Source: Archaeoglobaceae archaeon (GTDB taxonomy: Archaea > Halobacteriota > Archaeoglobi > Archaeoglobales > Archaeoglobaceae). From it: 64,000 nt of DNA. Shown here piece by piece: positions 51,432 to 62,162 of this stretch (position 1 is the first letter of the stretch; each line of letters starts with the position of its first letter). Location of the stretch: positions 1 through 64,000 of the forward strand of contig JAVYOO010000011.1 in assembly GCA_038734275.1 (NCBI GenBank). The letters are read 5' to 3'. Both the position numbers and the translations under genes were made by a program. The notes under the pieces are model-generated. The model worked only from the letters and a program-made list of their open reading frames with translations, did no database searches and was not told where the DNA came from.

Positions 51432-52574
51432 TTAAACTTCTTTACCAACTATTATCCCATCCTTTGTTCTTACGACTTCGAATTTAACGAAATCTCCAAT
51501 CTTTCTCTCGCTAATTACCGCGACACTCCAGTTATTGGAGATGCAGAGCTTTTCCCCATACATCCTACCTTCTGCAACTATTTTTCCTGAATATATCTCT
51601 CCTTTTTTGAATGGTGGCTTTAATGAAGGTCTTTTTTCAATTCCAAAATCTTCTGGTCTCAAAATAAGCTTTACACCATATTCTTTTTCATATTCAGCTA
51701 ACTTTTTATAAAATTCTTCAAAAGACATACTCTTCCCAACTCTTCTTCCAAAACGATAAGGAATATACTTCTGAATTCCGAGAGGTGGATACCTTTTCCC
51801 GGCACCGATATTCAGTGCAAACTCTATTAATTTTGGTATCTCCTCCTCATTATAGCCTGGGACCCAGACAGGGGCTATAAGCAAGTCTATTTTGCTGTTT
51901 GCAATAATTTCGGCTATTTCGAGAACTTTCTTCAGCGGGTAACCGGGATGAAGTTTTTTTGCCGTATTCTCGCTTAGGGCACTGATTGAGAGGTTTATTC
52001 TACTCATTTTTCCTTCAAGCTCGGATATTCTTTTTTCGTTTAGCGGAATTCCATTTGTCTGCATTGAAATAACCTCAACCCCCTTTATCTTGCTGGCCTC
52101 CTCAACAAAATACTCGAGATACGGATAAAGTGCGGGCTCTCCTTGTCCATCCAAATGCAATTCAATTTTATCCCCTTTGAATTCAATTAACTTTCTAATC
52201 TCTTCAATCATGTAATCCGGATCCACTATGAAGTCTGTCTTTCTCGTTTTACTCTTTCTACCTTCATCTACACTGCAGAAAACACAGTTCAGATTGCATC
52301 CAGAGATGCACCTTATCTGCAAAAGATTTGTTCCCCTGTCTATTATTCCGAATGCTGAATGCCCAAAGAGCGGTATTCCACTCTCTTTTGTAACAAAAAC
52401 CAGTTCTCTGCCGGTAATTCTATTTATGATCTTTTTGTTTTCATATGTAGAAATTATGTATTCATTTGAATATTTTTTAGAAAGCCTTTCATAGTCTTTT
52501 TTTGGAATCCTGATCTCTATTATGTTCCTAAGAACAAAAATCTTCTCTTCCTTACTTTCTCTTTCCTCTAACAT
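51432..52574 (-). CDS. Radical SAM protein with C-terminal TRAM domain (COG2100 type)
   Basis: A 380-residue radical SAM enzyme. The cluster motif is C-x3-C-x2-C in CNLNCVFC with an additional preceding Cys (CISGCNLNCVFC), followed by LHLDGQGEPALYP and SMQTNGIP. The C-terminal 65 residues (KKGEIYSGKIVAEGRMYGEK onwards) form a TRAM-like RNA-binding domain, suggesting an RNA-modifying role. The substrate is unknown. Its start overlaps the wHTH gene by 23 bases. Confidence 0.85.
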   Translation of the reverse strand: MLEERESKEEKIFVLRNIIEIRIPKKDYERLSKKYSNEYIISTYENKKIINRITGRELVFVTKESGIPLFGHSAFGIIDRGTNLLQIRCISGCNLNCVFCSVDEGRKSKTRKTDFIVDPDYMIEEIRKLIEFKGDKIELHLDGQGEPALYPYLEYFVEEASKIKGVEVISMQTNGIPLNEKRISELEGKMSRINLSISALSENTAKKLHPGYPLKKVLEIAEIIANSKIDLLIAPVWVPGYNEEEIPKLIEFALNIGAGKRYPPLGIQKYIPYRFGRRVGKSMSFEEFYKKLAEYEKEYGVKLILRPEDFGIEKRPSLKPPFKKGEIYSGKIVAEGRMYGEKLCISNNWSVAVISERKIGDFVKFEVVRTKDGIIVGKEV

Positions 52575-52800
52575 CTTCTTTCATCGATTTAAGGGTCTTT
52601 TCTCCCTCTTCTGTGAGTCTATAATTGTTACTGATAGTCGAAACAAGGCCATCATCGATCAGTTCAGTCAAAATACCTTCCAATGTGTTGAGGGGAAGCC
52701 TTATCTTTTTTGCAATCCCTTCTTTAGTCGTTTCTCCTTTCTGCAGAACTTCCATCAGTCTCAGTTTATTAGGATTCGACGCGATGGAGCCGATCTTCAC
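52552..52800 (-). CDS. Small winged-helix transcriptional regulator
   Basis: An 82-residue ArsR/MarR-like winged helix. IASNPNKLRLMEVLQKGETT is the first helical pair, KEGIAKKIRLPLNTLEGILTELIDDGLV the recognition region in two parts, and the wing is NNYRLTEEGEKTL. No ligand-binding domain is present. It overlaps the radical SAM gene, so it probably regulates that operon. Confidence 0.87.
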   Translation of the reverse strand: MKIGSIASNPNKLRLMEVLQKGETTKEGIAKKIRLPLNTLEGILTELIDDGLVSTISNNYRLTEEGEKTLKSMKEDVRGKRK

Positions 52801-52900
52801 GATCTAATTTCAGTCTCAAATATTATTAATGCTTTCTCTTCCTATGAAGTTTGGAATTTTGGGGATGTAAATTGAGTAATTGCAAATTTGCAACAAAAAC

Positions 52901-52908
52901 TTTATAAA
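52901..52908 (+). promoter_or_regulatory. TATA box of a candidate small RNA
   Basis: TTTATAAA is followed about 25 bases later by a G-rich, structured, non-coding stretch starting near 52930. No plus-strand gene follows before topA, which is transcribed the other way. Confidence 0.5.
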
Positions 52909-52926
52909 CTATCATTACAATATATT

Positions 52927-53000
52927 GTTGGGGGTGAGAGCCAAGTCGCCAACACCTCAAAAAGGGTTGGGGCAAGTTTTACCAAATTTTTGTTTATTAT
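52927..53000 (+). ncRNA. Candidate small non-coding RNA with two mutually exclusive hairpins
   Basis: Between the wHTH gene and topA is a GC-rich island in AT-rich surroundings. It can form GGGGTG (52931-52936) with CACCTC (52953-52958), or a seven-pair hairpin CCAAC-A-CC (52949-52956) with GGGTTGG (52964-52970) and one bulged A. The second is followed by T-rich DNA (52977-52980, 52986-52992), terminator-like. A TATA box precedes it at the right distance. I do not recognise a known RNA family. No tRNA, C/D or H/ACA signature is clear. Confidence 0.4.
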
Positions 53001-53021
53001 TTCTGATTTCATTAAAAGTTC

Positions 53022-55010
53022 TTAACACTCCTTTGAACTTTTGGATTTTTCAAACTCATTGTAGTTGCAAAGTGGGCAAAAAATCCAGGATTTCTTGCTT
53101 CGAATTTTGAGAATCCTAATGTCGTGATCTTTGCATGTTTTTGCTGTTACATAAATCGAACCCTTCTGTGGAAGTGGAAGACTAAATTTGCAGTCTGGAT
53201 ATCCTGAACAGCCTATGAATCTTTTTCCAGCTCTTGATTTTCTTATTAATATCTCTTTTCCGCAATTTGGACACTTTCCGATTATTTTATCCTTTTTTAA
53301 TCCTTCTTTGAGCTTAGTGGCTACATTGTCTTCATGAATATTTTTCAGAATTTCAAGGAGCATTTTTCTTGACTCTGAGACGACTTCTGACTCACTTTTA
53401 GTTCCCTCTGCAATCTTGTCCATCTCATCTTCAAGTTTTGCAGTCATTTCAGGAAGCGTTATGGTTTCTGCTTTATCCTTGAGAACATCGATAACAGAAA
53501 ATGCTATCTGGGTTGGACGATATGGATTTCCGTCTATATATCCCCTGCTAAGCAGTTTTTTAATTATCTCATGTCTTGTGGACTTAGTCCCAAGATTTAG
53601 CTTTTCCATAAGTTTTATTAGCGTTGAAGGGCTGAACCTTGGTGGAGGTTTGGTCTCTTTTTCTTGAATTTTTTTATTCATGATCCGGATGGTTTCACCA
53701 ACTCTTAGCACCGGAAGTCGAATCTCTTCAGCCTTTGAATAATTGTATATCTCTCTCCATCCGGGTTTGATGAGCTCTCTTCCTCCAGCAATAAATCTAA
53801 CACCGTTACTATCAAGTTCAACACTTCTTATTTCCCAGATAGCATTTTCGGCAAGTGTAGCAAGGAATCTTCTGACTATAAGCTCGTATATTTTCCATTC
53901 ATTTGCACTGAGTTCATTGCGTTTAGCAACTGCAGTGGGATAAATTGGTGGATGGTCCGTTGTCTCTTTTTTCCCTCTTGAAGGGACTATTTCTTTTTGA
54001 CTAAGGACAATTTTTGCTTCCTTAGCAAAATCACTATTTAAAAAAGCTTTTGCTATTTCCAAAAGGTTTAGAGACGCTGGGTAGACAGTGTTATCCGTTC
54101 TTGGATAGCTGATATAGCCATTTATGTATAAATTCTCAGCAATGCTCATTGCCATATGAGGTGGTATGAAATTGGATGCAACCCGGAGAAATTCTGTTGT
54201 GTTGAAGGGTATCGGCTTTGCCTCTGCTCGAGTAATTGATTTGAAATTCTTGACTATCGCATTCTCTCCAACTTTCGATAGGACTTTTTTTGCCTCATTA
54301 ATGTCCTTATATCTTTCAGGATGCTTTGCTAAGAAATTTTTAAGATCTATAAAAATCTCATAGTATTTTTTAGGCTTGAAATTCTCAATCTCTTTCTCTC
54401 TTTCAATTATTAGCCTTAAAGTCGGAGTTTGCACTCTACCAACACTTAGAAAATCCTTTCCAAGCCTACCAGAGCTCAAAGAAATAAATCTCGTAAGAAC
54501 AGCTCCCCATATTAGGTCAATCTTTTGTCTTGCGAGTGCTGAGTTTGCGAGATTGAAGTCAACCTTTGCTGGAGAATTGAAGGCCTTTAGTATCTCCTCC
54601 TTTGTGATGGCACTAAATCTAGCTCTATCAACTTTTAAATCATCTCTTGCTATTATCTCGAGCGCCTCAACCCCTATAAGTTCTCCTTCTCGATCGAAAT
54701 CTGTGGCAATTGTCACACGCTCTGCTTTTTTCGCAAGTTCTTTCAGCAAGGAGATTATCTCTTTTTCTTTTTCTTCTTTTATAAAATCTGCATTAATTAA
54801 ATCTAAAAGCTTTGTCTTTGTCCAGCTTCTGAATTTCTTGGGAAAATCAAGCTCTAAAATATGCCCTTTGAGCCCAATAACATATGCATCTCCTGAAGGG
54901 GAGTGATAATAAGAAATTTTGCCCTTCTTTAAAGTTTTTACATCTTTAAAAAGTATTTTGGCTATTCTTTCTGCAGCGTTCTGCTTTTCGGTGATTATGA
55001 GCCAACTCAT
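53022..55010 (-). CDS. topA: DNA topoisomerase I (type IA)
   Basis: A 662-residue type IA topoisomerase that relaxes negative supercoils. The TOPRIM acids are in TIATDFDREGELIG, the active Tyr is at residue 302 in ISYPRTDN, and SVGRVQTPTLRLI is typical. Two C-terminal zinc fingers are visible: CPNCGKEI...CSGYPDC and CKDH...CPLCNY. It is not a reverse gyrase, since it lacks the helicase part. It is last in a RIO1-KH-topA run, with KH ending one base upstream. Confidence 0.95.
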   Translation of the reverse strand: MSWLIITEKQNAAERIAKILFKDVKTLKKGKISYYHSPSGDAYVIGLKGHILELDFPKKFRSWTKTKLLDLINADFIKEEKEKEIISLLKELAKKAERVTIATDFDREGELIGVEALEIIARDDLKVDRARFSAITKEEILKAFNSPAKVDFNLANSALARQKIDLIWGAVLTRFISLSSGRLGKDFLSVGRVQTPTLRLIIEREKEIENFKPKKYYEIFIDLKNFLAKHPERYKDINEAKKVLSKVGENAIVKNFKSITRAEAKPIPFNTTEFLRVASNFIPPHMAMSIAENLYINGYISYPRTDNTVYPASLNLLEIAKAFLNSDFAKEAKIVLSQKEIVPSRGKKETTDHPPIYPTAVAKRNELSANEWKIYELIVRRFLATLAENAIWEIRSVELDSNGVRFIAGGRELIKPGWREIYNYSKAEEIRLPVLRVGETIRIMNKKIQEKETKPPPRFSPSTLIKLMEKLNLGTKSTRHEIIKKLLSRGYIDGNPYRPTQIAFSVIDVLKDKAETITLPEMTAKLEDEMDKIAEGTKSESEVVSESRKMLLEILKNIHEDNVATKLKEGLKKDKIIGKCPNCGKEILIRKSRAGKRFIGCSGYPDCKFSLPLPQKGSIYVTAKTCKDHDIRILKIRSKKSWIFCPLCNYNEFEKSKSSKEC

Positions 55011-55011
55011 G

Positions 55012-56319
<1,308 letters not shown>

Positions 56320-57123
56320 TTACCCCTTCCATCGACCTCTTCGTTCGAAAAATATGAAAAAGAGAGAAGCCGAAATCAGAAAGATAGAAATCAAAGCAAT
56401 TGGAGATTCTGAGTATTCAGCAAATTTTAGCTTTAGATAGTAGCTTCCACTCCCTTCAAGAATTACGCTGGCTTCTCTATCAAACTCTCTGATATTGTAG
56501 CTCAAATTTCTGTATTCGATAATTTCCGCAAGTGGTATGATCATCACTCTTTCAGCTGTCAAGTTTCTTTCTATCTCCTCTGAAGCGAGGGTGTATGCAA
56601 TTCTTATGCTTCCGGATCCGTTTTCTGGCACCAGTAGTGACCTAAAAGTAATTGAACTACTTGAAATATCGAGAGATAAGAAGTCGAGATTCGTTGCTAT
56701 TACCTGCAAATTGCTAAAGGCTGGCATCTGAACTTCCAGATCTCCTTCAAAATTCAAATCTCCTCTATTAGACACAACAATGATTTCGTCAACACTTCCA
56801 TTCTGATTAATTATTGTGTGGAGCATTACATTCAGGTTCTGGGTTGAATTGGTAAATCCAAGGTTGAACTCAAGCGTCTCGTTACTCTTTAAAGCGAGCC
56901 TTTTAATGAAGGTCTTGTTCAGTGCGTTTAACTCGAAGGTATAGTTTCCTTCGGGTAAGGTGAGTATTTCTCCAGATTTGACAGTTTTTTCAGCAAAGAG
57001 CCCACTTTCATTGAAAATTCTCAAATTGGCATCTCCATCGTAATTTTTTAAAATAACAACCACTTCTAATCCCTGAACTGGGATAATGAGCAACATTAAC
57101 AGGCTAAGCTCTTTTAATCGCAT
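56320..57123 (-). CDS. Exported protein with C-terminal membrane anchor
   Basis: A 267-residue protein of unknown family. It has an N-terminal signal peptide ([20 protein letters not shown]), a beta-rich extracellular part with many N-x-S/T sites for glycosylation, and a C-terminal helix (SPIALISIFLISASLFFIFF) with a basic tail. It overlaps the upstream glycosyltransferase gene by 20 bases, so the glycosyltransferase may act on envelope proteins or lipids of this kind (inference). Confidence 0.7.
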   Translation of the reverse strand: MRLKELSLLMLLIIPVQGLEVVVILKNYDGDANLRIFNESGLFAEKTVKSGEILTLPEGNYTFELNALNKTFIKRLALKSNETLEFNLGFTNSTQNLNVMLHTIINQNGSVDEIIVVSNRGDLNFEGDLEVQMPAFSNLQVIATNLDFLSLDISSSSITFRSLLVPENGSGSIRIAYTLASEEIERNLTAERVMIIPLAEIIEYRNLSYNIREFDREASVILEGSGSYYLKLKFAEYSESPIALISIFLISASLFFIFFERRGRWKG

Positions 57124-58042
57124 TCCATTCAGCCTCCTTTTTGAGTATATAATCTAAAAAAGCGGAAATTGCCGAAGCCTGAAGGACAATTGCGTAGATT
57201 ACAAGACCCAAGAAAACTTTTATTTTTGAGATTTTGCGATAATAGGCTAATAGCGCTGGAATCGAAATGGGCATGATTGGCAGGAATATTATTGGAACAT
57301 AAGTAAGCGTAAGGGCGCAGAACCACGAAATTTTTACCATTCGCTCCGCTTTTTTCATTTCTTTCCTGTATCTCCAAAGCTGCAACCCTCCGAAATACCA
57401 TCTCCTTCGCTGGCTGAAGAAATCTTTCCAGCTCATTGGAGCCTGCTCAAAAACCCTGCCCTGCACAAGTATAGCTTTAAATCCCTTTGCATGCATTCTC
57501 GTTGCGAAGTCCGCATCCTCAGCCATCGCCTTCTCGTTCAGACCCTCACGAAGCATTTCATATCTTAGCACACCAATCATTCCGTTAAACTGCTTGAAGG
57601 CACTTTTGGAGAGCAGGAAGTTTATTAGCCGATACTCTGCCTCAATTGTCTCAGAAACGAGGTTTTTTGCGTTGTAGATATAGCGTCTTGCAGAAGCGAT
57701 GTAGGCATTTTTATTCTTTAAAAGCTCAGAAATGCAGTTCTGAATGGTTTCTTTGTCAATTCTGGTATCAACATCCATTATTAGAACAAATTCTGGATTA
57801 AAATCACTGAGATAACGAACTGCATCGTTTATAGCTCCCGCCCTTTTCCCTCTCCTTCCTGTTCTTTCTAATACTTCTACACCCATGCTTTTTGCGATTT
57901 CAACTCTTTTATCGTTCTCACCATTTTTATCAATCACATAAACAATTTTATCCACTCCAAGACTTTTTACATGTCTTATGCTTTCTTCAACAACTTTTGG
58001 CTCTTCAAAGGGTGAAACTGGAACAATCACTGCGAGCTTCAT
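57104..58042 (-). CDS. Membrane glycosyltransferase family 2
   Basis: A 312-residue processive-type GT2 protein. Visible motifs are [10 protein letters not shown] at the start, [10 protein letters not shown] (DxD), [16 protein letters not shown] (ED acid) and QRRRWYFGG (the QxxRW-like motif), followed by two or three transmembrane helices. The sugar and acceptor are unknown. It overlaps gatB by four bases (ATGA) and the exported protein by 20 bases. Confidence 0.87.
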   Translation of the reverse strand: MKLAVIVPVSPFEEPKVVEESIRHVKSLGVDKIVYVIDKNGENDKRVEIAKSMGVEVLERTGRRGKRAGAINDAVRYLSDFNPEFVLIMDVDTRIDKETIQNCISELLKNKNAYIASARRYIYNAKNLVSETIEAEYRLINFLLSKSAFKQFNGMIGVLRYEMLREGLNEKAMAEDADFATRMHAKGFKAILVQGRVFEQAPMSWKDFFSQRRRWYFGGLQLWRYRKEMKKAERMVKISWFCALTLTYVPIIFLPIMPISIPALLAYYRKISKIKVFLGLVIYAIVLQASAISAFLDYILKKEAEWNAIKRA

Positions 58043-59451
58043 TCGAGCATCTTTGCGATTATCTTTGCAGTCTCTTCTGGATCCGCCCTTCCGCGGGTCT
58101 TCTTCATAACCTGCCCAACAAGGAAATTCAAAGCCTGCTTCTTTCCACCAAGATAATCCTGAACTGCTTTCGGGTTTTCCTGAATCGCTTCTCTGCAGAA
58201 CTTCTCGATCTCAGACTTTGGAATTGCAAATAGTCCTTTTTCCGCTATGATATTTTCGATTTCCCCTCCTTTGTCGAGCTTTGTTCGTATTACCTCCACG
58301 ACACCTTTTTCAGTAATTCTTTCTTCTAAAAAGAACTTCAGCAATTTGGCGAATTCCTCAGGCTTTAATTTTTCAAAGCATTCGTAGAAACTCCAGTCCC
58401 TGTAGTTTAACTCCCCTCTCAGAATGTCAACAACCCATGTTACCGCCACTTTTGGCTCAATTAGCTTAGCAACTTTTTCAAAGTAATCCGCCATCTTCAA
58501 GTCGAGAATTAAAACCTTGGCATAGTTATCAGTTATACCGTATTGCTTCTTTAGCCTCTCCCTTTTCTCCTCAGGCATTTCTGGAAGTGTGCCTTCGACT
58601 TCCTTAATCAGCTCTGAGGTAAAAACTACAGGCAAATCTGGCTCCGGGAAATAACGATAGTCCTGCTCCTCCTCCTTACTGCGTAGCGATACGGTTATTT
58701 CTTGAGCCTCGTCAAAATGCCTTGTTTCTCTAACAACCGATTTGCCCCGCTTGAGCAGATTCTTTTGCCTCAAAATCTCGTAATTCAGAGCTTTTTCAAC
58801 TCCCTTAAAGGAAGATATGTTCTTAACTTCAACTCTGCTTCCACCAGCAATCGAGATGTTTGCATCAACTCTCATTGCCCCCTCTAATTCGCCATCAAAT
58901 ACGTCAAGATACTCAAGGATCATTCTTAGCTTGTTTAGAAATATCCTTGCCTCTTTTGGTGAGCCAATTACTGGTTCTGTAACTATCTCAAGCAGTGGCA
59001 TCCCGCTTCTGTTGTAGTCGATCATGGAATAAGTTGCAGTGGTAATCGAACCTTTGTAACTGAGCTTTCCAGGATCTTCTTCGATGTGAATTCTTCTAAG
59101 TAAAATCTTCTTTTCACCGCCGTCGGATTCGATAGAAACGTAGCCTCCAAGAGCTAAAGGTCGATCGTATTGGCTTATCTGGAAGTTTTTGGGCAAGTCA
59201 GGGTAGAAGTAGTTCTTTCTGTCAAATACGGTCATTGGCTGAATCTTCGCGTTTAAAGCTAGGGCAACCTTTATCGCTGCCTTTATAGCTTCTCTATTTA
59301 TAACAGGCATCGCACCAGGCATTCCAAGGCAGACTGGACATACGTGGGTATTTGGGGGGCTTTTATGGTAATCAGTAGGACATGAACAGAAGAGTTTGCT
59401 CTTAAGTTTGTTCAGCTGAGCGTGAACTTCAAGTCCTATGACCACGTCCAT
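58039..59451 (-). CDS. gatB: Aspartyl/glutamyl-tRNA amidotransferase subunit B
   Basis: A 470-residue subunit of GatCAB, which amidates Asp-tRNA(Asn) (and possibly Glu-tRNA). It starts [20 protein letters not shown] and includes the zinc site CSCPTDYH...[25 protein letters not shown], and a C-terminal YqeY-like helical tail. The length and lack of the AspRS-like insertion separate it from GatE. ATG 59451 is preferred to TTG 59457. gatA and gatC are not in the window. Confidence 0.94.
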   Translation of the reverse strand: MDVVIGLEVHAQLNKLKSKLFCSCPTDYHKSPPNTHVCPVCLGMPGAMPVINREAIKAAIKVALALNAKIQPMTVFDRKNYFYPDLPKNFQISQYDRPLALGGYVSIESDGGEKKILLRRIHIEEDPGKLSYKGSITTATYSMIDYNRSGMPLLEIVTEPVIGSPKEARIFLNKLRMILEYLDVFDGELEGAMRVDANISIAGGSRVEVKNISSFKGVEKALNYEILRQKNLLKRGKSVVRETRHFDEAQEITVSLRSKEEEQDYRYFPEPDLPVVFTSELIKEVEGTLPEMPEEKRERLKKQYGITDNYAKVLILDLKMADYFEKVAKLIEPKVAVTWVVDILRGELNYRDWSFYECFEKLKPEEFAKLLKFFLEERITEKGVVEVIRTKLDKGGEIENIIAEKGLFAIPKSEIEKFCREAIQENPKAVQDYLGGKKQALNFLVGQVMKKTRGRADPEETAKIIAKMLE

Positions 59452-59485
59452 GTGCAAAAGAAATCATGAGGTTTAAAAAATTCAC

Positions 59486-61597
59486 CTATATCTGTTCTCT
59501 TCTTAGAGACAATGAATTCATTACAACGCTAAAGCTACTCATAGCCATGGCTCCCGCAGACCACTCTGGACGGAAAGGAATGCTGAAGAGAAGGAATGAA
59601 AGCCCACCCGCAAACGGAATAAGTATTGCATTGTAAAAAACCGCCCAAAAGAGGTTTTGTCTGATCTTCGCCATAATTTTCCTGCACAACTTTATCGCCT
59701 TCACGACTTCTGTCGGATCATCTTTTAGCAAAGCAATGTCTCCAGCCTCAACAGCTATGTCTTCAGCTTTTCCGATTGCAATTCCAACGTTTGCTTGAGC
59801 CAATGCGGGAGCATCGTTTATACCATCTCCAACAAAAATCACTGCATTTCCCCTTTCCTGAAAATCCTTAACGACTTTAAACTTCTCGGTCGGTAGAACC
59901 TCTGCAAAAATGAAGTCAACCGCAAGAGTTTTCCCAATCTCCTCAGCAACGCTTTTTCGATCTCCACTTACGATTCCAACCTTAAATCCCATTCTCTTAA
60001 GTTCTGCAATCGCCTTAACGCTGTTCTCCTTTAATTCATCTTTTATCACAAATTGCCCCGCAATTTTGCCTTCAACTGCTAGAAATACTCCATCTCCTTC
60101 TGCATTAATCCCCTTCTCTTTAAGAAATTCTGAATTTCCCAGAATAACCTCTTTTCCATCAATTTTAGCTAAAACGCCTTTTCCAGCAAAAACTGTGAAT
60201 TCTTCTGGCTCCAATGGTTCAATTCCTAATTCTTTAGCCTTATCCATTATTGCTCTCGCAATGGGATGATCTGAGAACTTCTCCGCTGAGACCGCAAGTT
60301 TTAGCAATTCTTCTTCTGACAGCCCATAGCTAAGGACTTTCACAAGTTCTGGCTTTCCCTTAGTCAGCGTGCCAGTTTTATCAAACAAAATTACTCTGCT
60401 TTTTGTAGCTTCTTCAATAGCCTCCGCATTTCTTATTAAAATTCCTTTCTCCGCTCCTTTTCCAAGTCCAACCGTTATAGCTGTTGGAATTGCCAAGCCA
60501 AAGGCACATGGACAGGCTATCACAATAACGCTCAGCAGAGTTGTGAAAGCAAAAAGTGAACCCTCTGCCAAGAGCCAGTAAAGGGAGCAAATGATTGCGA
60601 TTGACAACACAGCGGGTATGAAGTAAACTACAACTCTGTCTGCAATTCTCTGCACTTCTGGCTTTGAGCTTTGAGCAAGCTCCGTGATTCTTATGATCTG
60701 CGAAAGCAAGCTCTCTTCTCCGACCTTTTCAGCCTTTATTTTGAGTATTGAATTCTGGTTGACAGTCCCACCTACAACTCTGTCTCCCGCTCTTTTGAAA
60801 ACTGGCAATGGCTCGCCCGTGATCATCGATTCATCCACATAGCTCTCTCCTCCAACCACAATTCCATCTACAGGAATCCTTTCGCCCGGTTTAACGATAA
60901 CTACTTCCCCAATGCTCAAATCGGAAACTGGTATCTTTAGCTCTTCGCCATTTCTTATGACTGTTGCTTCCTTTGCCTGAATTGCTAAAAGTTTTTTAAT
61001 TGCCTCTCCCGTTCTACTCTTTGCCCTTGCTTCCAAGTATTTACCAAGGAGTAGAAAGCTCATAAGGATTACACTCTCTGGGTAGAAGTTGAAATCCCTC
61101 GGAATTAGCCTTAGTGTTGCCAATATACTCGAAATGTAGGCTGAGCTTATTCCGATCGCATACATAACCTCCATTGTGAGCATTCCTCGCCTAATAGAGC
61201 CAAATGCCTTCTTGAAGATCTCTCTGCCAGCATAAGCTATTGCAAAGCTTGCAATTGCTAATTGGATTTCGAGAGCTAAAAGATCCTTGGAGACAAAAAG
61301 AAAGACTCCCGAGATCCACGCTATGGCCAGATTTTTCTTAGCATTTCTTAATTGCTCTTTTTCATCTTCAGTTGTCTCTTCAACTCCAATGAATTTGTAG
61401 CCAATTTTTTCGATCTCATTTCTTAGATCTTCAATTCCAATCTTTGAGGGATCAAAAACGATCCGTGCTTTTTCTGTTGCCAAGTTAACGCTCACATCAA
61501 TTACTCCGGGCAATCTTTTTAGAGTTTCTTCGATTGTTTTTGCACACATTGCACAGCTCATCCCGTCGATTCTCGCAACGATTTCGTTATAGTTCAC
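59486..61597 (-). CDS. copA: Copper-type P1B ATPase
   Basis: A 703-residue heavy-metal ATPase that exports Cu(I) or Ag(I). One N-terminal heavy-metal-binding domain has CAMC (residues 15-18). The membrane motif is CPC at 362-364, the phosphorylated Asp406 lies in DKTGTLTKG, and GDGINDAP is the hinge. The last helix ends with [13 protein letters not shown], which fits P1B-1 copper pumps. A C-terminal metal domain, seen in A. fulgidus CopA, is absent. Confidence 0.94.
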   Translation of the reverse strand: MNYNEIVARIDGMSCAMCAKTIEETLKRLPGVIDVSVNLATEKARIVFDPSKIGIEDLRNEIEKIGYKFIGVEETTEDEKEQLRNAKKNLAIAWISGVFLFVSKDLLALEIQLAIASFAIAYAGREIFKKAFGSIRRGMLTMEVMYAIGISSAYISSILATLRLIPRDFNFYPESVILMSFLLLGKYLEARAKSRTGEAIKKLLAIQAKEATVIRNGEELKIPVSDLSIGEVVIVKPGERIPVDGIVVGGESYVDESMITGEPLPVFKRAGDRVVGGTVNQNSILKIKAEKVGEESLLSQIIRITELAQSSKPEVQRIADRVVVYFIPAVLSIAIICSLYWLLAEGSLFAFTTLLSVIVIACPCAFGLAIPTAITVGLGKGAEKGILIRNAEAIEEATKSRVILFDKTGTLTKGKPELVKVLSYGLSEEELLKLAVSAEKFSDHPIARAIMDKAKELGIEPLEPEEFTVFAGKGVLAKIDGKEVILGNSEFLKEKGINAEGDGVFLAVEGKIAGQFVIKDELKENSVKAIAELKRMGFKVGIVSGDRKSVAEEIGKTLAVDFIFAEVLPTEKFKVVKDFQERGNAVIFVGDGINDAPALAQANVGIAIGKAEDIAVEAGDIALLKDDPTEVVKAIKLCRKIMAKIRQNLFWAVFYNAILIPFAGGLSFLLFSIPFRPEWSAGAMAMSSFSVVMNSLSLRREQI

Positions 61598-61732
61598 AAT
61601 TATAGAATGCTGAGGAAAGAGTTAAACTTTTTGAAGTTTATCTATTTCTTTCAAGATGAAATCCAACTCTATTTTTGTTCATTTTATTTTTATTTTTTAT
61701 TGAAAATAATAAATTATTTTGGAAAGAGAGCT
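61598..61732. other. AT-rich intergenic stretch between copA and the small membrane protein gene
   Basis: 135 bases with long T and A runs (for example 61675-61700) and no credible gene. It holds the copA upstream region and any promoter of the small membrane gene. Confidence 0.5.
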
Positions 61733-62002
61733 ATGACGATAATAATTCTACTACTCACAATACCCATATTAATGCTGAGCATAGCAGTGATTCCATTGGC
61801 AGTGTTGATACCAGCACTCTCTTTTGGACTCTTAGCGTTTTCAATGATACTTTGTGCTTCGCAGGTTCTCATGGCCCTGCTCTCATCTATGTTCGGCTTA
61901 ATGAATGTGGCAGGAGTGGCAATGTCTTTGCTGTTTTCTTTTGTTACAACCTCAATAAACCTTGGATTGCATTTGGGACCTGTCACAGGCAATTTACAAT
62001 AA
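61733..62002 (+). CDS. Small hydrophobic membrane protein
   Basis: An 89-residue, strongly hydrophobic protein with three probable helices (MTIIILLLTIPILMLSIAVI, LIPALSFGLLAFSMILCA, MNVAGVAMSLLFSFVT). No family is recognised. GGAAAGAGAG lies just upstream of ATG 61733. The frame is open to 61607, but that part is AT-rich and reads as low-complexity, so the short form is favoured. It may be a real small membrane protein or a spurious frame. Confidence 0.45.
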   Translation: MTIIILLLTIPILMLSIAVIPLAVLIPALSFGLLAFSMILCASQVLMALLSSMFGLMNVAGVAMSLLFSFVTTSINLGLHLGPVTGNLQ

Positions 62003-62162
62003 CTTCTCGCAGACAACAATGGCCATAAATTCAACAATGGAAAATTTAAACTCTGAAGACGCTATTTTGAATTTTTATTTTTTATTTTTAGTGAAGTTTA
62101 AAACATGATCTCGAACTGAGTTGTGCTTAAATTTATTTACTTAATAGTTTTCAGAGTTCTCT

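Noticed and set aside
53022-55010. Reverse gyrase
   Set aside because: The protein is a 662-residue stand-alone type IA topoisomerase without the N-terminal helicase-like half.
61607-61732. Long form of the small membrane protein starting at 61607
   Set aside because: The added residues are low-complexity, encoded by AT-rich DNA, and no ribosome site precedes that ATG.
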